Positions 54,801 to 64,000 of a stretch of DNA of 64,000 bases are shown here, one piece after another. The number at the start of each line of letters is the position of its first letter. The first letter of the stretch is position 1. The notes below the pieces were generated by a model that worked only from the letters and a program-made list of their open reading frames with translations, had not been told where the DNA came from and searched no databases. The position numbers and the translations under genes are program-made. Source of the DNA: Belliella calami (GTDB lineage Bacteria; Bacteroidota; Bacteroidia; Cytophagales; Cyclobacteriaceae); the NCBI RefSeq assembly GCF_022549695.1, contig NZ_JAKZGS010000001.1, positions 387,815-451,814 of the forward strand, written 5' to 3'.

Positions 54801-56231
54801 CTACTCTACTACGTGTATTTTTAACATATTCGTTTTTCCTTTTGCTTTCAAAGGCATGCTAGCAGTATTGATGATAACATCACCTTCCCTAACATGTCCG
54901 TCTGCTTTCAATTGTTTTTCGATATCATTGAAAGTAGCATCGGTAGATACATTGCTTTCATAATAATAAGCTCTAACACCCCAGACCAAACTGAGTTGCG
55001 TTATCAATGGAATATTTCTGGTGAATACAAATACGTTGGCCATTGGTCTATGTGAAGAAATTCTAAAACCAGTAAACCCTGAAGATGTAATACCAACAAT
55101 TGCTTTGGCCTTTACATTTCTAGATAAACGAGCAGCCATCAAGATCAAATTATTGGAATAGAATGTTTTGTCGTCTTCTGGGATTTTGTAGAGGTTGTGA
55201 TAAATCTCAGCGTTTTGTTCAATGTAAGTAATAATTGAAGTCATAGCTTTTACCGCAAAAACAGGGAAATTCCCAGATGCGGTCTCTGCGGAAAGCATCA
55301 CAGCATCAGCGCCATCCAATACAGCAGTAGCGACATCATTTGTTTCAGCTCTTGTAGGTCTAGGGTTGACGATCATGCTTTCGAGCATTTGAGTCGCAAT
55401 GATTACTGGCTTACAAGCCAATTTACATTTTTCCACCATTTTCTTTTGCCAAAGCGGCACCATTTGCATTGGTACTTCGACGCCAAGATCTCCCCTAGCT
55501 ACCATTATAGCATCAGTTGCTTCGATGATTTCGTCGATATTGTCAAGTGCTTCTGGCTTTTCGATTTTCGCTACGATTTTGCAGACTTTACCAGCATCTT
55601 TGATTCTTCTTCTTAGGTCATAAATATCTTCTGCCGATCTCACGAAGGAAAGCGCTATCCAGTCCACTTCATTAGCAAGTCCAAACTCCAAATCTTCCAA
55701 ATCCTTTTCAGTAAGAGAAGGCGCCGACACCTTTGTGTTTGGTAAATTGATTCCTTTTCTAGATTTGAGCAGACCACCATGGATTACAGAGCAATTCACA
55801 TTTTTACCATCTGAGCTATTTACGACCAATTCCAGATTGCCATCATCGATCAATATCCTATCGCCAGGAACGACATCGTTTGGAAGATTTTGATAAACAG
55901 TACTCACCAATGCAGAAGTTCCGATTACAGGATCATTGGTAATGGTGATAGAATCACCTGGTGTGATCTCCACTCCATTGTTTTCTACTTCGCCAACTCT
56001 GATTTTTGGGCCTTGAAGATCTTGTAGAATCCCGATTGCAAGATTATTTTCCTTGTTGATCTTACGAATCAGACTGATGACATTTGCATGCCCTTCATGG
56101 TTTCCATGTGAAAAATTCAATCTAAAAACATTTGCTCCTGCTTTGATCAGGTTCAACAATGTCTCTTCGTTGTTAGAGGCCGGGCCTACTGTAGCCAAAA
56201 TCTTTGTTTTATTAAAGAAAGGTACACTCAT
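54801..56231 (-). CDS. pyk: Pyruvate kinase
   Basis: The product has 476 residues. Active-site blocks include TKILATVGPAS, NVFRLNFSHG, VDWIALSFVRSAED, VAKIEKPEALDNID, AIMVARGDLGVEVP and KPVIIATQMLESMI. It makes ATP and pyruvate from phosphoenolpyruvate. The upstream IPExxxVDY gene ends 14 nt before its start and is probably co-transcribed. Confidence 0.97.
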   Translation of the reverse strand: MSVPFFNKTKILATVGPASNNEETLLNLIKAGANVFRLNFSHGNHEGHANVISLIRKINKENNLAIGILQDLQGPKIRVGEVENNGVEITPGDSITITNDPVIGTSALVSTVYQNLPNDVVPGDRILIDDGNLELVVNSSDGKNVNCSVIHGGLLKSRKGINLPNTKVSAPSLTEKDLEDLEFGLANEVDWIALSFVRSAEDIYDLRRRIKDAGKVCKIVAKIEKPEALDNIDEIIEATDAIMVARGDLGVEVPMQMVPLWQKKMVEKCKLACKPVIIATQMLESMIVNPRPTRAETNDVATAVLDGADAVMLSAETASGNFPVFAVKAMTSIITYIEQNAEIYHNLYKIPEDDKTFYSNNLILMAARLSRNVKAKAIVGITSSGFTGFRISSHRPMANVFVFTRNIPLITQLSLVWGVRAYYYESNVSTDATFNDIEKQLKADGHVREGDVIINTASMPLKAKGKTNMLKIHVVE

Positions 56232-56245
56232 GAGTAATTTTTGTT

Positions 56246-56674
56246 TTAATAGGTTAACAGGTTTTCTTTTGATTTTATTTTTGAGACTTCCAGTTTCACT
56301 ACATTCTGAATTGAATTGCTTTTGGAAAGTTGCTCAATATAAGCATTAATATTCAAATCGAAGGTAAGGTCTTGTATGAGCATAAAGTAATCCATGATTT
56401 TCAGTTCAGGAATTAGATAATGAACATTTCCATTCTCATTGAATGATCGGTTTTTCAAAAGTTGAATATATCCATGATCTTTTTCAAGAATAAATTGAGA
56501 AATTTTCAATTGGGAATCATCGAGGAATTGGAGCTCAAAATCTTTCGTTTTGACCAACCTAATTTTCAGACAATTGTTCACCACCCAAGCCATTTTATAG
56601 TCTTTAATTGGGGCAACAAAGCCTAAAAGTTCGAATTCATACTGGTTCTCTACGAGTAATTTTGATTTCTTCAT
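56246..56674 (-). CDS. IPExxxVDY family protein
   Basis: The product has 142 residues. The name motif appears as IPELKIMDYFMLI, with Met in the place of the usual Val. The family is restricted to Bacteroidetes and is found upstream of pyruvate kinase, as here. Its function is unknown. The gap to pyk is 14 nt, so they likely form one operon. Confidence 0.85.
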   Translation of the reverse strand: MKKSKLLVENQYEFELLGFVAPIKDYKMAWVVNNCLKIRLVKTKDFELQFLDDSQLKISQFILEKDHGYIQLLKNRSFNENGNVHYLIPELKIMDYFMLIQDLTFDLNINAYIEQLSKSNSIQNVVKLEVSKIKSKENLLTY

Positions 56675-56762
56675 TGAGGAAGAATTTTGAAAAACAAAGT
56701 TAAAAATAATCCTTCAACTTTAATGCAGTTAGAGAATATCTTAAATTTAGTTCGGTGTTTTT

Positions 56763-56794
56763 TTTGGCATTAAGGTTTTAAATATATTTCTTTG
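56763..56794 (+). promoter_or_regulatory. Probable Bacteroidetes-type promoter of acpP-fabF-rnc
   Basis: TTTG (56763-56766), 20 nt, then TTTCTTTG (56787-56794) matches the -33 TTTG / -7 TAnnTTTG pattern with one mismatch. Transcription would start near 56800, about 25 nt before the acpP ATG. Confidence 0.5.
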
Positions 56795-56824
56795 CGAAGT
56801 GTTTTAAAATAAACTGATCACAAA

Positions 56825-57061
56825 ATGTCTGAAATTGCACAAAAAGTAAAAGCCATTATCGTTGATAAGTTAGGCGTAGAAGAATCTGAAGTTACTACTG
56901 AGGCTAGCTTCACCAACGATCTAGGTGCTGACTCTCTGGATACAGTAGAGCTCATCATGGAATTCGAAAAAGAGTTCAACATTTCTATTCCAGATGACCA
57001 AGCCGAGCAAATCGGTACAGTGGGTCAAGCTATCAGCTATCTGGAAGCAAACGTAAAATAA
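56825..57061 (+). CDS. acpP: Acyl carrier protein
   Basis: The product has 78 residues, acidic. The phosphopantetheine Ser is in [15 protein letters not shown] (about residue 39). It carries acyl chains in fatty acid synthesis. It is followed after 22 nt by fabF and then rnc, a common bacterial arrangement. Confidence 0.97.
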   Translation: MSEIAQKVKAIIVDKLGVEESEVTTEASFTNDLGADSLDTVELIMEFEKEFNISIPDDQAEQIGTVGQAISYLEANVK

Positions 57062-57083
57062 GATAATCACTTAAAATTCATTT

Positions 57084-58337
57084 ATGAATTTAAGAAGAGT
57101 TGTAGTAACAGGTTTAGGTGCCCTTACACCAATAGGTAATACTGTCCCAGAATTTTGGGATGGTCTTAGTAATGGTGTGAGCGGTGCTGCACCTATTACT
57201 AGATTCGATGCTTCACTTTTCAAGACGCAATTTGCCTGTGAGGTCAAAAACCTCAATGTGGAAGATTTTATCGACAGAAAAGAAGCTAGAAAAATGGATC
57301 CATTTACACAGTATGCAATGATTGCTGTGGATGAGGCCATGAAAGATTCTGGATTAGATCTTGAAAAAACAAACCTGCACAGAGCGGGTGTTATTTGGGG
57401 TTCAGGTATTGGTGGACTCAAAACATTTCAAGACGAAGTAGTTGATTTCGCCAATGGTGATGGCACACCGAGATTTAACCCTTTTTTCATTCCGAAAATG
57501 ATCGCTGACATTAGTGCAGGTTTCCTCTCCATCAAATATGGATTTAAGGGACCTAACTTTGTCACTGTATCAGCTTGCGCTTCGGGAACCAACGCTCTGA
57601 TTGATGCATTCAATTACATCAGATTGGGCAAAGCCGATATATTCATATCTGGCGGTTCCGAAGCAGCAGTGACGGAAGCAGGAATTGGTGGTTTTAATGC
57701 CATGAAGGCTCTTTCTCAAAGAAATGAAGACCCGAAAACAGCTTCTAGACCATTTGACAATGACAGAGATGGATTTGTACTTGGTGAAGGTGCGGGTGCG
57801 CTTATCCTTGAAGAATATGAACATGCAAAAGCACGTGGAGCCAAAATCTATGCTGAGTTGGTAGGTGGCGGAATGACAGCCGATGCTCATCACATTACAG
57901 CACCACATCCTGAGGGAGAAGGCGCTGCAAATGTCATGAAATTCGCACTGGAAGATGCTGGCCTAACGCCTGAAGACATCGATTATGTCAATGTGCATGG
58001 TACTTCTACTCCGCTAGGAGATGTGAGTGAAGTAAAAGCTATCCAAAAGGTCTTTGGAGAGCATGCTTACAAACTCAATATTAGCAGTACAAAGTCTATG
58101 ACTGGTCACCTTCTAGGTGCAGCTGGAGCAATTGAAGCAATTGCATCCATCCTATCTGTCAAAAATGGTCTTGTCCCTCCAACAATCAATCACTTCACTG
58201 ATGATGAAAACTTGGATAGCAAACTAAATTTGACTTTCAACAAGGCTCAAAAAAGAGAAGTTCGAGCTGCTTTAAGTAATACTTTTGGATTTGGAGGACA
58301 CAACTGTTCTATCATTTTCAAAAAAATCGATGAGTAA
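57084..58337 (+). CDS. fabF: Beta-ketoacyl-ACP synthase II
   Basis: The product has 417 residues with the catalytic Cys in VSACASGTNALIDA, and His in VNVHGTSTPLGD and KSMTGHLLGAAGAIEA. It elongates acyl-ACP with malonyl-ACP and gives the Cys-His-His triad of KAS II. It lies between acpP and rnc with short gaps. Confidence 0.97.
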   Translation: MNLRRVVVTGLGALTPIGNTVPEFWDGLSNGVSGAAPITRFDASLFKTQFACEVKNLNVEDFIDRKEARKMDPFTQYAMIAVDEAMKDSGLDLEKTNLHRAGVIWGSGIGGLKTFQDEVVDFANGDGTPRFNPFFIPKMIADISAGFLSIKYGFKGPNFVTVSACASGTNALIDAFNYIRLGKADIFISGGSEAAVTEAGIGGFNAMKALSQRNEDPKTASRPFDNDRDGFVLGEGAGALILEEYEHAKARGAKIYAELVGGGMTADAHHITAPHPEGEGAANVMKFALEDAGLTPEDIDYVNVHGTSTPLGDVSEVKAIQKVFGEHAYKLNISSTKSMTGHLLGAAGAIEAIASILSVKNGLVPPTINHFTDDENLDSKLNLTFNKAQKREVRAALSNTFGFGGHNCSIIFKKIDE

Positions 58338-58339
58338 CC

Positions 58340-59080
58340 TTGAGACTATCACGCTTACTCAGATTACAAGCACTTCTGTATAACAAAAATGAAAAAAGGC
58401 TTGCTGCCTCCATAAAACATATGGTGGGGAGTAAGCCTTTTAATTTATCCCTATACAAACTTGCTATCAAACATGCCTCTGTTGCTGAAGAAAGCATCAA
58501 CGGTCTCAAAATTTCAAACGAAAGGTTGGAGTTTCTCGGCGATGCAGTCCTTGGTACGATCGTGGCTGAATTTTTATTCATAAAATTCCCTTACAGGGAT
58601 GAGGGTTTTCTCACCGAAACCAGATCGAGAATTGTAAACAGGGAAGCACTCAACCAAATAGCGGTAAAAATCGGACTCGCAAAGCTGATCAATGAAGAAA
58701 TGCGCGGCAGAAATATCAATGCACATAAATCCATCTATGGCGATACTTTGGAAGCTTTGGTCGGTGCCATTTACTTGGATAGAGGTTACGCTTTTACCAA
58801 AAATTTCATCCTCAAAAGAATCATCATCCATTTTGACGTAGATGATATCATCAACACCACCACAAATTTCAAAAGTAAACTGATAGAATGGTCTCAAAAA
58901 GAGTCCAAAGAAATAGATTTTGAATTGGTCTCAGTTTCAGGAAATCAACGTTTCAAAGAGTTTTTGGTACAAATCATCATCAAAGGAGAACCCGTGGCTG
59001 AAGGCAAAGGGCCAACTAAGAAAAAAGCTGAACAAGAAGCTTCAAAAAATGCTTGCGAAAAACTTAATATACCCATTTAG
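58340..59080 (+). CDS. rnc: Ribonuclease III
   Basis: The product has 246 residues. The RNase III signature is NERLEFLGDAVLGTIVAE, with further acidic residues in YGDTLEALVGAIYLDRG. A dsRNA-binding domain closes the chain (KSKLIEWSQKESKEIDFEL ... GPTKKKAEQEASKNACEKL). The start is a TTG 2 nt after the fabF stop; no ATG is available upstream of the conserved region, while an in-frame ATG lies 29 codons later. It processes rRNA and other structured RNA. Confidence 0.95.
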   Translation: MRLSRLLRLQALLYNKNEKRLAASIKHMVGSKPFNLSLYKLAIKHASVAEESINGLKISNERLEFLGDAVLGTIVAEFLFIKFPYRDEGFLTETRSRIVNREALNQIAVKIGLAKLINEEMRGRNINAHKSIYGDTLEALVGAIYLDRGYAFTKNFILKRIIIHFDVDDIINTTTNFKSKLIEWSQKESKEIDFELVSVSGNQRFKEFLVQIIIKGEPVAEGKGPTKKKAEQEASKNACEKLNIPI

Positions 59081-59124
59081 AACACATTCTTTTGATTCTG
59101 TGTTTTAAAAACTGATCTACGCTT

Positions 59125-60972
59125 ATGTCAATATTAAAAATCGCCTGCGCTACAGTTAACCAAACACCACTAGATTGGGAAGGTAACTTCAAAAACATTT
59201 CCGACGCTATTAAGATTGCCCAAAAAGACAATGCTGACATTCTTTGCCTTCCTGAATTGTCCATCACTGGATATGGAAGTGAGGATCTTTTCTTGAGCTA
59301 CTGGTATCCCCAAAAAGCACTTTCACAACTTGAAAAACTAATCCCACTTTGTGAAGACATTACAGTCATAGTAGGTTTGCCTGTAAGGATCCAAGAAAAA
59401 GTTTATAATTGTGTCGCAATAATTGAAAATGCTGAACTCAAAGGGTTTGTTGCGAAGCAGTTTATGGCTATCGATGGGGTTCATTATGAATTCAGATGGT
59501 TTACACCTTGGAAGGAAAGTGAAGTGATTTCATTTGATTTTTTTGGAAAAGAAATTCCACTTGGTGATCTCGTATTTGAAAAAAATGGTGTTAGCTATGG
59601 ATTTGAAATCTGTGAAGATGCTTGGAGGGGAGATTTGAGGCCTGGTTTTCGATTGAAAGACAGGAAAATCGATGTGATTTTCAATCCAAGTGCAAGCCAT
59701 TTCGCAATGGGAAAGAGTATCCTTCGTGAAGAATTGGTTCGAGAATCCTCCACCCTATTTGATACAACTTATTGCTATATCAACCTTCTTGGGAATGAAG
59801 CGGGAAGGATGATTTTTGATGGAGAAATTATGGTCTCCAAGAATGGCAAACTACTTTTAAAAAATAAACTGCTTTCTTATTCTGATTTTCAGGTCCTGTA
59901 TTTTCAATATGATAAAACTCAGGAATCATATCCAGAAATAGATAGCCAGCACAATAAAAATGAAGAATTTGCGCAAGCAGCATCTCTGGGGCTTTTTGAC
60001 TATATGAGAAAAAGTCGCAGCAAAGGTTTCGTCCTCTCGCTCAGTGGTGGTGCAGATTCATCTAGCATTGCTGTTTTGGTAGCAGAAATGGTCAAAAGAG
60101 GTGTAGCTGAATTGGGTCTTCCTGCGTTTATAAAAAAATTAGGGATTGTATTGATCCCAAAAACAAACAATCCCATAAAGGAAATTGTGAATCAAATATT
60201 CACCACAGCATACCAAGCATCCGATAATTCATCCTATGCCACTTTCAACAGTGCAAAAGCATTGGCGGAAAGCATCGGTGCAAGATTTTACAACTGGGAA
60301 ATATCAGAAGAGGTAAAATCTTACACTGAAAAGATAGAGAAAGCGATCGGCAGGAGGTTGACATGGGAAAAGGACGACATTACACTGCAAAATATCCAAG
60401 CCAGAACCCGATCTCCCATCATATGGATGCTTGCCAATATTGAAAATGCATTGCTTCTCACCACTTCAAATCGTAGCGAGGGAGATGTAGGTTATACAAC
60501 CATGGACGGCGATACAAGTGGAAGTATCTCCCCGATAGCATCAGTTGACAAATACTTCATCTTACAATGGCTCAAATGGGCAGAGATTGAACTGGGTCAT
60601 CCAGTGCTGCAAAAAGTCAATGCACTTCAACCGACTGCGGAACTCAGGCCAAATGAAAACCATCAGACCGACGAGCAAGATCTCATGCCTTATTCTGTAA
60701 TTTTGGAGATAGAAAAATTAGCAATTCGAGACAAAAGATCCCCTTTGGACGTCTATTATATATTAAAAGAGGAACTAGAAATAGAATCTGATATCTTGAA
60801 ACAATATATTAGAAAATTCTTCAGGCTATGGTCAAGAAACCAATGGAAAAGGGAAAGACTAGCACCAGCTTTTCACCTTGATGAATTCAGTGTAGATCCA
60901 AAGTCCTGGTATAGATTCCCCATTTTATCAGGAGGATATGAAGAGGAACTCAAATCACTTGATGAAGTTTAA
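59125..60972 (+). CDS. nadE: Glutamine-dependent NAD+ synthetase
   Basis: The product has 615 residues. The N-terminal nitrilase-like glutaminase has its triad in CLPELSITGYGSEDL (Glu), GFVAKQFMAIDG (Lys) and GFEICEDAWRGDLRPG (Cys). The C-terminal part is the ATP-pyrophosphatase synthetase with LSLSGGADSSSIAVL, and LLTTSNRSEGDVGYTTMDGD. It makes NAD+ from the deamido form using Gln. It starts 44 nt after rnc. Confidence 0.96.
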   Translation: MSILKIACATVNQTPLDWEGNFKNISDAIKIAQKDNADILCLPELSITGYGSEDLFLSYWYPQKALSQLEKLIPLCEDITVIVGLPVRIQEKVYNCVAIIENAELKGFVAKQFMAIDGVHYEFRWFTPWKESEVISFDFFGKEIPLGDLVFEKNGVSYGFEICEDAWRGDLRPGFRLKDRKIDVIFNPSASHFAMGKSILREELVRESSTLFDTTYCYINLLGNEAGRMIFDGEIMVSKNGKLLLKNKLLSYSDFQVLYFQYDKTQESYPEIDSQHNKNEEFAQAASLGLFDYMRKSRSKGFVLSLSGGADSSSIAVLVAEMVKRGVAELGLPAFIKKLGIVLIPKTNNPIKEIVNQIFTTAYQASDNSSYATFNSAKALAESIGARFYNWEISEEVKSYTEKIEKAIGRRLTWEKDDITLQNIQARTRSPIIWMLANIENALLLTTSNRSEGDVGYTTMDGDTSGSISPIASVDKYFILQWLKWAEIELGHPVLQKVNALQPTAELRPNENHQTDEQDLMPYSVILEIEKLAIRDKRSPLDVYYILKEELEIESDILKQYIRKFFRLWSRNQWKRERLAPAFHLDEFSVDPKSWYRFPILSGGYEEELKSLDEV

Positions 60973-61077
60973 GTTTTAATTGATGGATTCAAAACTATTT
61001 TGAGTTTAAAATTTTACGAAATTAATGTCGCATAATCGTTGATAATCGACATATTTGACAAAGAATAAGAAATAAAA

Positions 61078-62187
61078 ATGATACAAGGTATTTTAAATTA
61101 TGTTGTCTGGAGTCCAGACCCAGCTGTTTTTTCAGGATTTGAAAGATTAAGATGGTACAGTTTATTTTTTGCACTTGGCTTTATCATTTCACAACAAATA
61201 ATGGTCTACATCTTTAGAAAAGAAGGACAAAACGAGCAATTGGTTGACAAACTAACCATTTATATGGTATTGGCAACGATCATTGGAGCGAGATTAGGAC
61301 ATGTCCTTTTTTACGAACCAGAAAAATACCTTAGCAATCCTATCGATATCCTAAAAGTTTGGGAAGGTGGGCTTGCCAGTCATGGTGCTGCGATCGCGAT
61401 CTTGATAGCCTTGTATATGTATTCCAAAAAAACACCGGGCCAATCTTACCTCTGGGTAGTAGATAGAATCGTCATCGTCGTAGCGATGACTGGTGCTTTG
61501 ATCAGGGTTGGGAATTTGATGAACTCAGAGATTGGAGGCAAAGAAACTGGAAATGACAGCGGATTTGTATTTGCAAGGGACACTGAAGAAGCATTGGAAA
61601 CTTTGAGAGTGCCTATTATCGATGTGAATGCCTACAAACCAGCTGAAAGAGAAAACGAACTTGTAGGCAATGGAATTGTACCTGTCAATTTTGATATAAA
61701 AATAGAAAAAGGGAGTTATGAAGAAGCGGATCTGAGAAAAGCGTTGGAATCAGATGTGAAATACGTCCTGACCAATTTCAGGAGCTCACAGAAATACCTT
61801 GCAGAAGATCCTAGTTCAGATTTGAATTTTGAATTGACAGATCAGGGAAGCTACTATTTGGCTACCATCAGGACGTTTGGCAAATCAAGATACCCTACTC
61901 AAATCTACGAAGCACTGACATATTTACTGATATTTATTTCTTTGTTTTTGATCTGGAACAAATATAAAGAAAGATTACCCGATGGATTATTTCTTGGTCT
62001 TTTCTTGATTTCAGTATTCGGGTTCAGGTTTATTTGGGAATATTTCAAAGAAAATCAGGTAGAATTCGAAGAAGGTTTGACCTTAAACATGGGACAAACG
62101 TTGAGCATTCCGTTGGTGATTGGAGGGATCGTCTTGATCTATTTGGCAGCGAAAAAAGGATTGAAGCCAGAAAAAGAAAATCTCTAA
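61078..62187 (+). CDS. lgt: Prolipoprotein diacylglyceryl transferase
   Basis: The product has 369 residues with about seven membrane helices. The Lgt signature is [16 protein letters not shown] (with essential Arg and Asn) and the HGAA block. An about 90-residue hydrophilic insertion lies between NSEIGG and [10 protein letters not shown]; this is longer than in the about 270-residue family standard. It attaches diacylglycerol to the lipobox Cys, needed for the many lipoproteins in this window. Its stop overlaps yidD on the other strand by 4 nt. Confidence 0.95.
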   Translation: MIQGILNYVVWSPDPAVFSGFERLRWYSLFFALGFIISQQIMVYIFRKEGQNEQLVDKLTIYMVLATIIGARLGHVLFYEPEKYLSNPIDILKVWEGGLASHGAAIAILIALYMYSKKTPGQSYLWVVDRIVIVVAMTGALIRVGNLMNSEIGGKETGNDSGFVFARDTEEALETLRVPIIDVNAYKPAERENELVGNGIVPVNFDIKIEKGSYEEADLRKALESDVKYVLTNFRSSQKYLAEDPSSDLNFELTDQGSYYLATIRTFGKSRYPTQIYEALTYLLIFISLFLIWNKYKERLPDGLFLGLFLISVFGFRFIWEYFKENQVEFEEGLTLNMGQTLSIPLVIGGIVLIYLAAKKGLKPEKENL

Positions 62188-62405
62188 GGCACAGGATCAT
62201 GTCCGTGACCTCCCCAAGGGTGGCAACTAGCTATCCTTTTGATACCCAACCAACCTCCTTTGAAAACGCCATGCTTCAAGATGGCATCTTTCATATAAGT
62301 GCTGCAGGTTGGCGTATATCGACAGGAAGAAGGAAAAAGTGGTGAAATCAAGTATTGGTAAATCAATACAGGGAAAATGGCGATTTTTCTTATGATTGTT
62401 TTCAA
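62184..62405 (-). CDS. yidD: Membrane protein insertion efficiency factor YidD
   Basis: The product has 73 residues from a TTG at 62405. It has the family core [53 protein letters not shown]. No ATG lies in frame; a longer frame reaches a TTG at 62477 but would add non-conserved residues. YidD assists YidC-dependent insertion at the inner membrane. It lies convergent to lgt. Confidence 0.92.
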   Translation of the reverse strand: MKTIIRKIAIFPVLIYQYLISPLFPSSCRYTPTCSTYMKDAILKHGVFKGGWLGIKRIASCHPWGGHGHDPVP

Positions 62406-62698
62406 CTTTCTTTTTCTCAAATTTAGATACAAACACAGGGACTTCACCAAATAATTCCTTTGTTTCAAAAAACTCAAGATAATTTTCTAGGTTGATAGCT
62501 TGAATAGGGATAAAATTGTTGAAAATTTACTAATATAAGTAAAACAAACAATACCATTCTAAAACTGTGAATTGCCTGAAATTTACAAGTTGAAAAGATT
62601 TAACAAATTCATCAAAAATTTGAATTTAACTTTAAAAATATCGTTTAATCCAAGTGAAAACATCTATAATTGCTAAGTTAATATAACAAAGGAGTAAA

Positions 62699-64000
62699 TT
62701 GAAAAAGCAATATCAATCTTTCAGCATCATATTTCTCTTCATGATGATTCTGGTATTGCCAAAAAATAGCAGTGCACAAATCATCGATTCCTTAAGTGTC
62801 CAAAATTTAAATCTGGACATCCCTGAAAAAGCTGTCATCAATAATGTATTTGTGATTGGGAATGAAAAGACCAGAAAGAACATCATTCTCCGCGAATTAA
62901 ATATTGTAACAGGCATTACTTATGATTGGGATGATCTTTTGACTATTCTTTCAGCAGACCAAAAAAAAATATTCAATCTCCAACTGTTCAACAGCGTTGA
63001 AATCACCCCCTTAATCACAGGAGAAGAGCAAATAGAAATATTGATATCTGTAGATGAGAGAAGGTATTTTATCCCTTCTATTATTTTTGAATTGGCAGAC
63101 AGAAACTTTTCTGAATGGTGGACTAACCAAAACCGAAGCTTCAAAAGGGTCAATTATGGGGCGCGGTTTTATCACAACAATGTCGGCGGCAGAAATGAAA
63201 AAATGCGTGTAAGTGCACAATTTGGATTTACCCAGGCATTTGATGTATTATATAGTCTGCCCTACATAGACAGAAATCAAAAACATGGACTGACTACTCA
63301 GTTATCCTACGTCACCAATAAAACCATTTCTGTAAGATCTGCGAATAACGAACAAGTGTTTTTCGCAAATGAAGAAGAAGAAGTGATGAGAAGATTATTT
63401 TCTTCTTCTTTAAGGTATAGCTATAGAGGTAACTTTTACAATTTCAACTATCTCACGCTCGGTTACACCAATGTAAACATCAACGAAGATGTACTTGTAC
63501 AAAATCCAAATTATTTTCTTCACGATGATACAAAGCTGAGTTACTTTACACTCTCATACGAATTCAAGCATGATCGGAGAAACTATAACTCCTACCCTAC
63601 CAATGGTGCATTGTTGAATTTTGGGGTTACAAAATATGGACTTTTAAGTTCGGATGATTTCAAAGATTGGGAATTTACAGCCATTGCGAATAGATACCTC
63701 AAATTCAATGACAAGTTTCATTTTGCCACAGGATTGACAATCAATACTTTCTTGGGAAAAAGACAGCCTTTTACCTCTGTCAGAGGAGTAGGTTACAGCC
63801 CTAATTTTGTCAGAGGTTTTGAACTGAATGTCATAGATGGGCAACAAACAATTGTCCATAAAAATAGCTTTCGCTTCAAACTACTCGACCTTCAATATGA
63901 CATTTCTAACATAAGCCCTTTGGATGGGTTCTCTACATTCCCTTTGAGGCTTTATTTGAGCGGAAACTTTGACCAAGGGTATGTAAATGATCGCAATGCA
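62699..64000 (+). CDS. BamA/TamA-like outer-membrane protein (3' end outside window)
   Basis: The frame begins at a TTG (62699-62701) with AAAGGAG 4 nt upstream (62688-62694), and runs to the window edge (434 codons). A signal peptide (1-27) is followed by a POTRA-like domain (VINNVFVIGNEKTRKNIILREL, about 43-110) and then a beta-barrel of the D15/Omp85 surface antigen type, with SYEFKHDRRNYNSYPTNGALLNFG and FTSVRGVGYSPNFVRGFE. Single POTRA suggests a short Omp85 relative rather than BamA. The substrate is unknown. Confidence 0.85.
   Translation, partial: MKKQYQSFSIIFLFMMILVLPKNSSAQIIDSLSVQNLNLDIPEKAVINNVFVIGNEKTRKNIILRELNIVTGITYDWDDLLTILSADQKKIFNLQLFNSVEITPLITGEEQIEILISVDERRYFIPSIIFELADRNFSEWWTNQNRSFKRVNYGARFYHNNVGGRNEKMRVSAQFGFTQAFDVLYSLPYIDRNQKHGLTTQLSYVTNKTISVRSANNEQVFFANEEEEVMRRLFSSSLRYSYRGNFYNFNYLTLGYTNVNINEDVLVQNPNYFLHDDTKLSYFTLSYEFKHDRRNYNSYPTNGALLNFGVTKYGLLSSDDFKDWEFTAIANRYLKFNDKFHFATGLTINTFLGKRQPFTSVRGVGYSPNFVRGFELNVIDGQQTIVHKNSFRFKLLDLQYDISNISPLDGFSTFPLRLYLSGNFDQGYVNDRNA

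Overview
The window is about 64 kb of AT-rich chromosome that looks like a Bacteroidetes genome of the order Cytophagales, most like Cyclobacteriaceae (Algoriphagus/Belliella type). The evidence is a SusC/RagA-type TonB-dependent receptor, DUF4394, DUF4221 and IPExxxVDY family proteins, many short lipoproteins, Lgt with a large internal insertion, a LytS/LytTR pair, and at least one promoter of the TTTG / TAnnTTTG type. This placement rests on protein families only. No rRNA or tRNA gene was seen.

Layout. 1-5.5 kb: 3' part of a SusC-like receptor gene, a 1.15 kb gap, and a sialate O-acetylesterase, all on the minus strand. 5.8-8.4 kb: a tight three-gene minus-strand operon of a SLATT-type two-TM protein and two different proteins with Apea-like HEPN ends (RX4H), the best candidate for an undescribed defence or abortive-infection system. 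8.6-12.5 kb: DUF4394 lipoprotein, mnmA and truC. 12.7-16.3 kb: a toxin-antitoxin hot spot (broken PemK/MazF module, intact MazEF-like pair, intact VapBC, and remnants). 16.4-18.7 kb: DUF4221 lipoprotein and a LysR regulator. 18.8-26.9 kb: a histidine-utilisation cluster (hutH, hutI, hutU) interrupted by a MntA/HepT module and flanked by two GxxExxY (PD-(D/E)XK-like) genes, each bracketed by hairpin-forming repeats. The second GxxExxY gene sits between arrays of 3 x 133 bp and 5 x about 84 bp palindromic units. 26.9-34.5 kb: pgi, a CheY-like regulator, a GNAT acetyltransferase, a GHL10 glycosidase-like lipoprotein, a serine hydrolase and glutamate dehydrogenase. 34.9-44.4 kb: S9 peptidase, DinB-like protein with a divergent WYL regulator, moaA and a moaC-moaB fusion, an exported flavodoxin, an amidohydrolase and ssb. 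44.7-52.9 kb: pfkA, miaA, two response regulators, an MBL hydrolase, an NFACT protein and a LytS/LytTR system. 53-64 kb: three-repeat fasciclin lipoprotein, pyk, acpP-fabF-rnc, nadE, lgt, yidD and the 5' part of a BamA/TamA-like outer-membrane protein gene.

Two dispersed non-coding repeat families stand out. One is built of three CAC(N)NAG-like heptamers spaced about 8 nt apart in inverted arms (13.1, 18.8, 19.5, 25.6-26.9 kb). The other is a 130-160 bp MITE-like element with terminal inverted repeats, present four times (37.2, 42.4, 44.4 and 54.6 kb). The hut genes convert histidine to formiminoglutamate; the enzyme for the last step is not in the window. pgi, pfkA and pyk are three steps of glycolysis, and acpP-fabF-rnc form the usual fatty-acid/RNase III cluster.
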